Source: Bifidobacteriaceae bacterium (lineage in GTDB: Bacteria; Actinomycetota; Actinomycetes; Actinomycetales; WQXJ01). From it: a stretch of DNA of 5,091 bases. The DNA lies in NCBI GenBank assembly GCA_031261885.1, contig JAISIU010000260.1, positions 1-5,091 on the forward strand, given 5' to 3'. Positions 1 through 5,091 of this stretch are shown here, piece after piece (the stretch's first letter is position 1; each line of letters opens with the position of its first letter). Both the position numbers and the translations under genes were made by a program. A model generated the notes under the pieces. It saw only the letters and a list, made by a program, of their open reading frames with translations, did not search any database and had not been told where the DNA came from.

Positions 1-59
1 GGCAGGCAGCGGCTCGGCACACGGGCGGTGCAGGCGTTAGGGTTGTCCAACGTGTATGA
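1..59 (+). CDS. Possible C-terminal tail of DnaX (DNA polymerase III gamma/tau), partial
   Basis: The frame beginning at base 3 is open from the window edge to a TGA at 57-59 and encodes about 18 residues ending in GVRVVQRV. In many bacteria dnaX lies directly upstream of recR, and a short beta-strand-like ending overlapping the recR start would fit. The overlap with the recR GTG at 52 would be 8 bp and would allow translational coupling. The call rests almost wholly on expected gene order, because so few residues carry no diagnostic motif. An alternative is the frame ending with TAG at 38-40, and the upstream gene may be something else. Confidence 0.3.
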   Translation, partial: QAAARHTGGAGVRVVQRV

Positions 60-648
60 AGGAGCGGTCCAGGACCTGATCGAACGGTTTGGGCTGCTGC
101 CCGGGATCGGCCCCAAGAGCGCCCAGCGCCTCGCCTTCTTCATCCTCGAACAGCCGCCGGACGAGGTACAAGCCCTCGCCGACGCGCTCATCGAGGTCAA
201 ACGCCGCGTCCACTTCTGCAAGACGTGCGGGAACATCACCGAGCAGGACCTGTGCGCCATCTGCCGCGACCCGCGCCGCGACACCACGAAAATCTGCGTC
301 GTCGAGGAAGCCAAGGACATCCAGGCGATCGAACGGACTCGGGAATACAAGGGCCTCTACCACGTGCTCGGCGGTGCGATCGACCCGATCGGCGGCATCG
401 GACCCGACCAGCTCCGGATCCGCGAACTCATGGCCCGACTGTCCGATTCGACCGTCCAAGAGGTGATCCTCGCGACCAACCCGAGCGTCGAAGGCGAGGC
501 CACGGCCACCTACCTGGCCCGCCAATTGCGTACGCTGGAGATACCGGTGTCGCGGTTGGCCTCCGGTCTCCCCGTCGGAGGCGACCTCGAATACGCGGAT
601 GAAGTCACACTGGGGCGGGCTTTCGAAGGACGGAGGTTGCTCGCATGA
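52..648 (+). CDS. recR: Recombination mediator protein RecR
   Basis: RecR acts with RecF and RecO in the cytoplasm to load RecA onto gapped single-stranded DNA during recombinational repair. The 198-residue product has the family layout: an N-terminal helix-hairpin-helix with LPGIGPKSAQR at residues 16-26; a four-cysteine zinc finger (C56, C59, C68, C71); a Toprim domain from about residue 80, beginning ICVVEEAKDI and including LGGAIDPIGGIGPDQL and ATNPSVEGEATATYLA; and the conserved C-terminal part with ASGLPVGGDLEYADEVTLGRA. I chose the GTG at 52 because it gives the usual MYEG-type beginning and the usual length of about 198-200 residues. An in-frame GTG at 28 would add eight residues not expected for the family. 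No strong Shine-Dalgarno site precedes either start, which suits coupling to an upstream gene. The stop overlaps the next start as ATGA at 645-648. Confidence 0.96.
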   Translation: MYEGAVQDLIERFGLLPGIGPKSAQRLAFFILEQPPDEVQALADALIEVKRRVHFCKTCGNITEQDLCAICRDPRRDTTKICVVEEAKDIQAIERTREYKGLYHVLGGAIDPIGGIGPDQLRIRELMARLSDSTVQEVILATNPSVEGEATATYLARQLRTLEIPVSRLASGLPVGGDLEYADEVTLGRAFEGRRLLA

Positions 649-1343
649 GCGATCAGGGCCAAGACCAACAGCAAGGACAAGAGGAGTCCAGCCGGATTCT
701 GCGCGACGCCGAACTGATCGGCGAGGCGTGCCGCAACTGCATCGAGATTTTCACGGACATCGCCGCGGGGCTCGCGCCCGAGGCACTGCTGTCGCTACTC
801 GCCTGGGCCACGGCCGACGCGTCCCTCACGGCATCGCGCCTCGCCGCGGTGGCCGACTTCGACTCCAGCCCGAGCGAGCAGCCGCTCGACATCGAGTTCG
901 ACCTGGACGCCCTCAGGAACTCCCTGGTCAACGCGCTTCACGGTATTGACGCGTACAACGAGCTCTCCGACCCGCGCGACGACGACGTCGAAGTGGTCGA
1001 GGCCTCCCTGACGGACGACATCCTGATCACGGTCTCCGGCATGCGGACGGGCCTGTACTACCTCGACCACGGCGACCCGGCGGAGGCCCTGTGGTGGTGG
1101 CAGTACACCTGCTTCGCATCCTGGGGCGAACGGATCACGTCGGCCCAACACATCGTCCAGGGGCTGATCGCCGAGGCCCGGCTCGCCCAGGACCACGAAC
1201 GGGCCCAGACGCTGCGAGCGGCCCATCCCGCCGACTGGGAGGCCGCCCAGGACGCGGTCGCGGGGTTCATCCGCCACAGCGTCCCGCGCGCCTGGCTGCA
1301 TGGCCGTGCGGCACAGGGGAAGTCGAAGAAACATGGCCGGTAA
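645..1343 (+). CDS. DUF5063-like protein of unknown function
   Basis: This 232-residue soluble protein has no signal peptide or membrane segment. The N-terminus is rich in Gln, Asp and Glu (residues 3-15), followed by mostly helical sequence. The most distinctive part is residues 121-161, with SLTDDI, then GLYYLDHGDPAEALWWWQY and FASWG, a Trp-rich block with W150-W152 and W160. That pattern (acidic SLxDDI, a single-helix spacer, then a Trp-rich helix ending in WG) matches my memory of actinobacterial DUF5063 proteins, which are encoded between recR and the aspartokinase gene. The C-terminus is basic (KSKKHGR). The start is supported by GGAGG at 632-636 with an 8-base spacer and by the 4-bp overlap with recR, so the two are probably translated together. 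No catalytic motif is evident and I assign no function. Its fixed position suggests co-transcription rather than a proven role in repair or amino-acid synthesis. Confidence 0.8.
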   Translation: MSDQGQDQQQGQEESSRILRDAELIGEACRNCIEIFTDIAAGLAPEALLSLLAWATADASLTASRLAAVADFDSSPSEQPLDIEFDLDALRNSLVNALHGIDAYNELSDPRDDDVEVVEASLTDDILITVSGMRTGLYYLDHGDPAEALWWWQYTCFASWGERITSAQHIVQGLIAEARLAQDHERAQTLRAAHPADWEAAQDAVAGFIRHSVPRAWLHGRAAQGKSKKHGR

Positions 1344-1352
1344 CGCCCCGGC

Positions 1353-1380
1353 GCCTGCGGCGTAACGCGGCCGCGGAGGC
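1353..1380 (+). other. GC-rich hairpin in the leader of the aspartokinase gene
   Basis: GCCTGCGGC at 1353-1361 can pair with GCCGC at 1370-1374 and AGGC at 1377-1380, giving a nine-pair stem with a two-base bulge (GG, 1375-1376) and an eight-base loop. No run of T follows, so it does not look like a standard intrinsic terminator. It sits between the DUF5063-like gene and the aspartokinase ribosome-binding site and could stabilise the mRNA, weaken read-through or take part in attenuation. In DNA of this base composition such stems also arise by chance. Confidence 0.3.
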
Positions 1381-1420
1381 CTAAGCCCGGCAACCAGACA
1401 TGACCAGAGAAGAACAGACC

Positions 1421-1428
1421 AAAGGAGG
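1421..1428 (+). promoter_or_regulatory. Strong Shine-Dalgarno site fixing the TTG start of aspartokinase
   Basis: AAAGGAGG is a near-perfect complement of the 16S rRNA 3' end and lies nine bases before TTG at 1438. It decides the start, since no ATG or GTG near this position gives the conserved LIVQKFGGSS beginning. A strong site may offset the weak TTG codon. Confidence 0.85.
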
Positions 1429-1437
1429 ACCCGAGCC

Positions 1438-2853
1438 TTGAGCCTCATCGTCCAGAAGTTCGGTGGCTCATCGGTGGCCGATGCCGAATCGATCAAGCGG
1501 GTGGCCCGCCGCGTCATCTCCTACCGTCAGGCCGGTCATGACGTCGCCGTCGTGGTCTCGGCGATGGGCGACACGACCGACGACCTCATCGAACTCGCCA
1601 AGCGTGTCGCCATCGACCCACCGGGCCGCGAGATGGACATGCTCCTGACGGCCGGCGAACGGATGTCGATGGCGCTCCTGGCCATGGCCATCAACGACCG
1701 CGGCTACGAGGCGCGCAGCTTCACGGGGTCGCAGGCGGGGCTCATCACCACGGAGGACCACGGCCGCGCCACGATCGTCGACGTGACGCCGGGCCGCATC
1801 CGGGCCGCGCTCGACGAGGGCGTCATCGCGGTGGTCGCCGGCTTCCAGGGCGTGTCGCAGCATTCGAAGGACATCACCACTTTGGGGCGCGGTGGTTCGG
1901 ACACGACGGCCGTGGCGCTCGCCGCCGCGCTCGGCGCGGATGTGTGCGAGATCTACACCGACGTGGACGGCGTCTTCACGGCGGATCCGCGCATCGTGCC
2001 GACAGCCCGGCGGCTGCCGCGCATCTCGCCGGACGAGATGCTGGAGATGGCCAGTTCCGGCGCCAAGATTTTGCACCTCAGGAGTGTCGAGTACGCTCGC
2101 CGGTACAAGGTGCCTTTGCACGTCAGGTCGAGTTTTTCGCTGAACCGGGGCACCGTCATCGCCGGCTCGGTGGCCCATCCGTTCCCGGTCACTCCCACCG
2201 AGCTGTGGTCGCCGGATGAAGCCGACAGCGACTGCGGCGGACAGGCAGACAATCCCACCACCAAGACCGACGCCGAGGAGCGTGACATGGCTGATATGGC
2301 AAAGAGCGCAACGACAGGGACCGGGAAAAACCTTGAGGCCCCGCTCATCGCGGGCGTCGCGCACGACCGCAGCCAGGCCAAGGTGACCGTGTTCGGCGTA
2401 CCGGACGTGCCAGGCACGGCGGCCGCCGTGTTCGAGCAGGTGTCGGCCGCGGGCGCGAACATCGACATGATCGTGCAGAACGTGTCCGTCGCCGGCAGCG
2501 GCAAGACGGACATCTCGTTCACGCTTCCCCGGGCCGAGGTCAAGTCGACCGTGTTGGCGCTCGAGGCCGGCCGGTCCCGCCTCGGCTACGCCGACCTGGC
2601 CACGGACACGCACATCGGCAAACTGTCGGTGGTCGGCGCGGGCATGAAATCGCACCCCGGCGTCTCGGCGCGGCTGTTCAAAGCGCTGTCGGAGGCCGGC
2701 ATCAACATTGACATGATCTCGACGTCGGAGATTCGCATCTCGGTGGTGACGCGGGCCGAACTGCTCGACGACGCGGTCCGCGCGGTGCACAGCGCGTTCG
2801 GGCTGGACTCCTCGACGGGGGAGGCCATCGTGTACGGAGGGACAGGACGATGA
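1438..2853 (+). CDS. lysC: Aspartokinase, alpha subunit (full length), with ACT regulatory domains
   Basis: This enzyme (also named ask) phosphorylates L-aspartate with ATP to give aspartyl-4-phosphate, the committed step towards lysine/diaminopimelate, threonine, methionine and isoleucine. The kinase domain occupies about residues 1-244 and shows KFGGSS (7-12), VSAMGDTTDDL (40-50), TAGERMS (71-77), GFQGV (135-139), TTLGRGGSDTT (147-157) and YTDVDGVFTADPR (173-185). Two ACT domains follow, about 315-375 and 395-460, with QNVS (347-350), GAGMKSHPGV (400-409) and STSEIRISV (428-436). By hand alignment, the Corynebacterium feedback positions A279, S301 and T311 correspond to A328, S350 and S360. 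This suggests lysine/threonine control is retained, which is inference. At 471 residues it is about 50 longer than the 421-residue Corynebacterium alpha subunit. The extra sequence is a hydrophilic linker, about residues 245-300, that holds an internal start. The stop overlaps the asd start (ATGA, 2850-2853). Confidence 0.96.
   Translation: MSLIVQKFGGSSVADAESIKRVARRVISYRQAGHDVAVVVSAMGDTTDDLIELAKRVAIDPPGREMDMLLTAGERMSMALLAMAINDRGYEARSFTGSQAGLITTEDHGRATIVDVTPGRIRAALDEGVIAVVAGFQGVSQHSKDITTLGRGGSDTTAVALAAALGADVCEIYTDVDGVFTADPRIVPTARRLPRISPDEMLEMASSGAKILHLRSVEYARRYKVPLHVRSSFSLNRGTVIAGSVAHPFPVTPTELWSPDEADSDCGGQADNPTTKTDAEERDMADMAKSATTGTGKNLEAPLIAGVAHDRSQAKVTVFGVPDVPGTAAAVFEQVSAAGANIDMIVQNVSVAGSGKTDISFTLPRAEVKSTVLALEAGRSRLGYADLATDTHIGKLSVVGAGMKSHPGVSARLFKALSEAGINIDMISTSEIRISVVTRAELLDDAVRAVHSAFGLDSSTGEAIVYGGTGR
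2275..2280 (+). promoter_or_regulatory. Internal Shine-Dalgarno site for the aspartokinase beta subunit
   Basis: GAGGAG lies inside the aspartokinase reading frame, six bases before an in-frame ATG at 2287. It encodes two glutamates in a low-conservation linker, so it can be kept without harming the kinase or ACT folds. Spacing and sequence are those of a good initiation site. Confidence 0.6.
2287..2853 (+). CDS. Putative internally initiated aspartokinase beta subunit (ACT domains only)
   Basis: The reading frame from the ATG at 2287 is the same as that of the full-length gene and starts at its residue M284, giving a 188-residue product MADMAKSATT... that contains both ACT domains and no kinase domain. 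In Corynebacterium glutamicum and Bacillus subtilis, class II aspartokinases are alpha2beta2 enzymes whose beta subunit is made from an in-frame internal start; the Corynebacterium beta is 172 residues. Here the start falls at the equivalent domain boundary and is preceded by GAGGAG at the right distance. The role would be to bind lysine and threonine and regulate the kinase. A second in-frame ATG at 2296 is a possible alternative start. Actual translation is inferred from sequence layout and family precedent. Confidence 0.65.
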   Translation: MADMAKSATTGTGKNLEAPLIAGVAHDRSQAKVTVFGVPDVPGTAAAVFEQVSAAGANIDMIVQNVSVAGSGKTDISFTLPRAEVKSTVLALEAGRSRLGYADLATDTHIGKLSVVGAGMKSHPGVSARLFKALSEAGINIDMISTSEIRISVVTRAELLDDAVRAVHSAFGLDSSTGEAIVYGGTGR

Positions 2854-3968
2854 CGGACATCTCAAGCAGCGCTTCCGGCGTGGCGGGCGGCAACGGTCCG
2901 CGGCGGAACATCGACGCCAAGCCGGCCGGCGCCGGCCTGGACGTCGCCGTGGTCGGGGCCACGGGCCAGGTCGGGCGTGTCATGCGCCGCATCCTCGAGG
3001 AGCGGAACTTCCCGGTGGCCCGCATGCGCTTCTTCGCCTCGGCGCACAGCGCCGGCACGGTCCTGCCGTGGCGTGATCAACAGGTCACGGTCGAGGACGT
3101 GGCGACGGCCGACGTCTCCGGGCTCGATGTCGCCGTGTTCTCCGCCGGCGCGGGCGCCTCGAAGGTGCAGGCGCCGCGTTTCGCAGCGGCCGGATGCGTC
3201 GTGGTCGACAATTCTTCCGCCTGGCGCGGCGACCCGGACGTGCCGCTGATCGTCGCCGAGGTCAACGGAGAGCTGGCCAAGAACCCGCCCAAGAACATCA
3301 TCGCGAACCCGAACTGCACCACGATGGCGGCCATGCCCGTACTTGGTCCGCTGAGCCATGAGGCCGGGCTGATCCGGCTGATCGTCGCCTCCTACCAGGC
3401 CGTGTCCGGCGCCGGCCGCAAGGGCACGGCCGAACTGGCCGAGCAGGTGGAGGCGTCGCGCGGCCAGGACATCGCCGGCCTGGCCCATGACGGCCACGCC
3501 GTCACGTTCCCGGAACCGGACGCCTTCCCGAAGACCATCGCCTTCAACGTCGTGCCGTTCGCCGGTTCGCTGGTCCCCGGGCCGGGCGAGGAAACCAGCG
3601 AAGAGGTCAAGCTGCGCGACGAGTCGCGCAAGATCCTCGGCCTGCCGGACCTGCGCGTCATGGGCACGTGCGTGCGCGTCCCGATTTTCACATCCCACGG
3701 GCTCGCCATCCATGCCGAGTTCGAGCGGCCCATCACCGCGGACCGGGCCCGCGAGATCCTGAAGACCGCGCCCGGCGTCATCCAATCCGACATCCCGACC
3801 CCGCTCGACGCCGCCGGCATCGACCCCGTCATCGTCGGCCGGATCCGTCCGGACCAGTCCGCGCCGGAGGGGCGCGGGCTGGCGATGTTCGTGGTCGGTG
3901 ACAACCTCAGGAAGGGTGCCGCGCTGAACGCGGTGCAGATCGCGGAACTGGTGGCGGCGGCCCGCTGA
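2850..3968 (+). CDS. asd: Aspartate-semialdehyde dehydrogenase
   Basis: The enzyme reduces aspartyl-4-phosphate with NADPH to aspartate-4-semialdehyde and phosphate, the second step of the aspartate pathway, in the cytoplasm. The product is 372 residues. It shows the dinucleotide-binding loop GATGQVG (36-42), VVDNSSAWR, the catalytic cysteine C156 in NPNCTT (153-158), Q183 in YQAVSGAGRKG, and R276 and H283 in RVPIFTSH, seven apart as in characterised enzymes. The stretch EETSEEVKLRDESRKILGL is the usual lead-in to the C-terminal part. About 29 residues rich in Ser, Gly and Ala precede the expected LDVAVVGATG beginning, and no better-placed start with a ribosome site exists downstream. GGAGG at 2836-2840 lies nine bases before the ATG. 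The 4-bp overlap with the aspartokinase gene indicates translational coupling of consecutive steps. Confidence 0.96.
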   Translation: MTDISSSASGVAGGNGPRRNIDAKPAGAGLDVAVVGATGQVGRVMRRILEERNFPVARMRFFASAHSAGTVLPWRDQQVTVEDVATADVSGLDVAVFSAGAGASKVQAPRFAAAGCVVVDNSSAWRGDPDVPLIVAEVNGELAKNPPKNIIANPNCTTMAAMPVLGPLSHEAGLIRLIVASYQAVSGAGRKGTAELAEQVEASRGQDIAGLAHDGHAVTFPEPDAFPKTIAFNVVPFAGSLVPGPGEETSEEVKLRDESRKILGLPDLRVMGTCVRVPIFTSHGLAIHAEFERPITADRAREILKTAPGVIQSDIPTPLDAAGIDPVIVGRIRPDQSAPEGRGLAMFVVGDNLRKGAALNAVQIAELVAAAR

Positions 3969-3976
3969 CCGGGCCG
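3958..3976 (+). other. Perfect 7-bp hairpin spanning the asd stop codon
   Basis: CGGCCCG (3958-3964) and CGGGCCG (3970-3976) are perfect inverted copies around a five-base loop CTGAC that contains the asd TGA. No T-run follows, so this is not a typical intrinsic terminator. It may protect the 3' end of the asd part of the message or partly separate asd from dhaL expression. Chance occurrence is possible in such GC-rich sequence. Confidence 0.35.
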
Positions 3977-4014
3977 TGGACTCCGGGCGGTAGCCGCGGA
4001 AGGGGTGATCACGC

Positions 4015-4923
4015 ATGAGCGCCGCAGATCAGCGGCCCGCGCGGGCCGACACGATCGACGCCGCTCGCGTCGCCGCCTGGTTGCGCCGCTTCGCCCACCT
4101 CGTCGAACGTGAGGAGCCGCTGCTGACGGCGCTGGACCGCGCCATCGGTGACGGCGACCACGGCAAGAACCTGAACCGCGGCATGCAGGCCGTGGTGGCC
4201 GCGCTTCGCGACATCGCGCCGCCCGCCGACATGGCGCCCGACGGTGTGTCCGTGGGGCCCGCGAAACCGGCGGCGCGGGCGTCTTCTCCGGGGGCCGGCG
4301 GCAAAGCGCCCAAAGTGGCCGATGGCGGTGGTCCGGGCAGTGGGGAGACGTCCGATGCCGTTCCTGCCGCCGAGAAGTCGGCGTCCGCGAGTGAGAAAAT
4401 CCCGGCGGCGGCGATGCCCGCGGCGAAAAAGGCGCATGGCGAGACGGGCACCGCCCCAGCGGCCGTGTCCCTGGCCGATGTGTTGCGGCGGGCCGCGATG
4501 GCCCTGATCGGCGCCGCGGGCGGGTCCTGCGGCCCGCTGTACGGCGCATTCTTCCTGAGGCTCGCGCAGGCCTGCGGCGAGGCCGCCGCACTGACCCCCG
4601 ACCAGCTGGTCGACGCCCTGCACGCCGGGCTCGTGACACTGCTCGGCAGCGGCAAGGCCGGCATCGGCGACAAAACGATGGTCGACGCGATCGCGCCGGC
4701 CGTCAGCGCCCTGAGAGACGGGCTCGCGTCCGGGAAACCCCTCGGCGAAGCGCTCGGCGCGGCCGCCACGGCCGCCCGCGAGGGCTGCGAGGCCACGATC
4801 TCGATGAAAGCCAATTCCGGCCTCGCCGCACTGCTCGGCGACAAGTCCATCGGCCACGCGGATCCCGGCGCCGCCTCGATGGCCCTGCTGTTCGCCGCCG
4901 CCGACGGCACGTTGGCCGCATAG
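4015..4923 (+). CDS. dhaL: Dihydroxyacetone kinase, ADP-binding subunit DhaL, with an internal insertion
   Basis: DhaL holds a tightly bound ADP/ATP that takes phosphate from DhaM and passes it to dihydroxyacetone bound on DhaK. Family signatures are clear: the magnesium-binding aspartates D41, D46 and D48 in LDRAIGDGDHGKNLNRG; GGSCGPLYG (169-177); GKAGIGDKTMVDAI (213-226); and GDKSIGHADPGAAS near the C-terminus. The protein is 302 residues against about 210 in E. coli. The excess is an Ala/Pro/Lys/Ser/Gly-rich, probably disordered stretch at about residues 69-150, between the metal-binding helix pair and SLADVLRRAAMALIG. Two conserved segments deviate: GGASGPL(F/Y)G reads GGSCGPLYG, and the E. 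coli ARKGRASYLG reads ANSGLAALLG. GGAAGGGG at 3998-4005 supports the start. The identification is firm from the motifs and the neighbouring dhaM, but full activity is less certain. Confidence 0.88.
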   Translation: MSAADQRPARADTIDAARVAAWLRRFAHLVEREEPLLTALDRAIGDGDHGKNLNRGMQAVVAALRDIAPPADMAPDGVSVGPAKPAARASSPGAGGKAPKVADGGGPGSGETSDAVPAAEKSASASEKIPAAAMPAAKKAHGETGTAPAAVSLADVLRRAAMALIGAAGGSCGPLYGAFFLRLAQACGEAAALTPDQLVDALHAGLVTLLGSGKAGIGDKTMVDAIAPAVSALRDGLASGKPLGEALGAAATAAREGCEATISMKANSGLAALLGDKSIGHADPGAASMALLFAAADGTLAA

Positions 4924-4939
4924 GCATATAAGGAACCCC

Positions 4940-5091
4940 ATGATCGGCATCGTCGTCGTCGCCCACTCGAAGCCGCTGGCGGAGGCCGCGGTCGACCTCG
5001 CCACGCGCATGCAGCCGGGCGGGCCGGTGCCGATCGCGATCGCGGCCGGAGCCCCGGACGGCACGCTCGGCACCGACGCGACGGCCGTGGC
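4940..5091 (+). CDS. dhaM: PTS-dependent dihydroxyacetone kinase phosphotransferase subunit DhaM, N-terminal part
   Basis: Fifty codons are visible before the window ends. The product begins MIGIVVVAHSKPLAEAAVDL and continues with a VPIAIAAG strand and a GTLGTDA turn, the pattern of the EIIA-mannose-like domain of DhaM. H9 in VAHSKPLAE corresponds to the histidine phosphorylated by HPr, from which phosphate goes to the nucleotide on DhaL. AAGGAA at 4930-4935 lies four bases before the ATG, and only 16 bases separate it from the dhaL stop, so the two genes are almost certainly co-transcribed. Whether the full gene is a single EIIA domain or also carries HPr and EI-like domains cannot be seen. 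A general mannose-family EIIA is the alternative, made unlikely by the adjacent dhaL. Confidence 0.88.
   Translation, partial: MIGIVVVAHSKPLAEAAVDLATRMQPGGPVPIAIAAGAPDGTLGTDATAV

Noticed and set aside
28..51. Longer recR starting at the GTG at 28
   Set aside because: The eight added residues do not fit the usual RecR beginning, and the GTG at 52 gives the expected MYEG start and length.
1344..1437. A promoter or riboswitch (for example a lysine riboswitch) ahead of aspartokinase
   Set aside because: The gap is too short for a lysine riboswitch, and I could find no convincing -35/-10 pair.
1468..2865. A 465-codon open frame on the minus strand across the aspartokinase gene
   Set aside because: It is an antisense shadow of a strongly conserved gene in high-GC DNA; its translation is Arg/Asp/His-rich with no recognisable domain.
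2862..4016. A 384-codon open frame on the minus strand across asd, and a second one at 3392-4639
   Set aside because: Both are opposite-strand shadows produced by codon bias. The + strand holds clear asd and dhaL motifs.
4927..4932. TATAAG before dhaM as a possible -10 promoter element
   Set aside because: No -35 element lies at a suitable distance, and the bases are better explained as the AT-rich flank of the dhaM ribosome site.
4009..5073. A long minus-strand open frame opposite dhaL and dhaM
   Set aside because: Its sequence is low-complexity Arg/Gly/Ala and it mirrors two genes recognised by motif.

Overview
The window is high-GC, densely packed DNA from an actinobacterium. The evidence is strong G/C at third codon positions, non-ATG starts (GTG for recR, TTG for the aspartokinase), two ATGA start/stop overlaps, and the gene order recR - DUF5063-type gene - aspartokinase - asd, which is an actinobacterial arrangement. 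The protein sequences look compatible with Bifidobacteriaceae or a related family, but the window alone does not settle the genus.

All genes lie on the + strand and read as one transcriptional direction. From left to right: a few bases that may be the 3' tail of dnaX; recR (recombination mediator); a 232-residue DUF5063-like protein of unknown function whose start overlaps the recR stop; a 94-bp leader with a GC-rich hairpin and a near-perfect Shine-Dalgarno site; the aspartokinase gene (ask/lysC); asd, overlapping the aspartokinase stop by 4 bp; then after 46 bp dhaL and the beginning of dhaM, two parts of a PEP-dependent dihydroxyacetone kinase. The window ends inside dhaM.

Aspartokinase and aspartate-semialdehyde dehydrogenase catalyse the first two steps of the aspartate pathway (to lysine/diaminopimelate, threonine, methionine and isoleucine), and their translational coupling fits co-production. 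In the PTS-type dihydroxyacetone kinase, DhaM carries phosphate from the PTS to the nucleotide held by DhaL, and DhaK binds the substrate. No dhaK is visible here.

The best observation is inside the aspartokinase gene. An inserted hydrophilic linker between the kinase domain and the ACT domains carries GAGGAG followed six bases later by an in-frame ATG. This is the layout expected for an internally initiated regulatory beta subunit (about 188 residues), as known from Corynebacterium and Bacillus aspartokinases. A second point of interest is DhaL: it is about 80-90 residues longer than usual because of an Ala/Pro/Lys-rich insertion, and it departs from the family consensus in two normally conserved nucleotide-site segments. 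I saw no mobile element, tRNA, rRNA, CRISPR array or clearly new system; most of the window is conserved housekeeping sequence.
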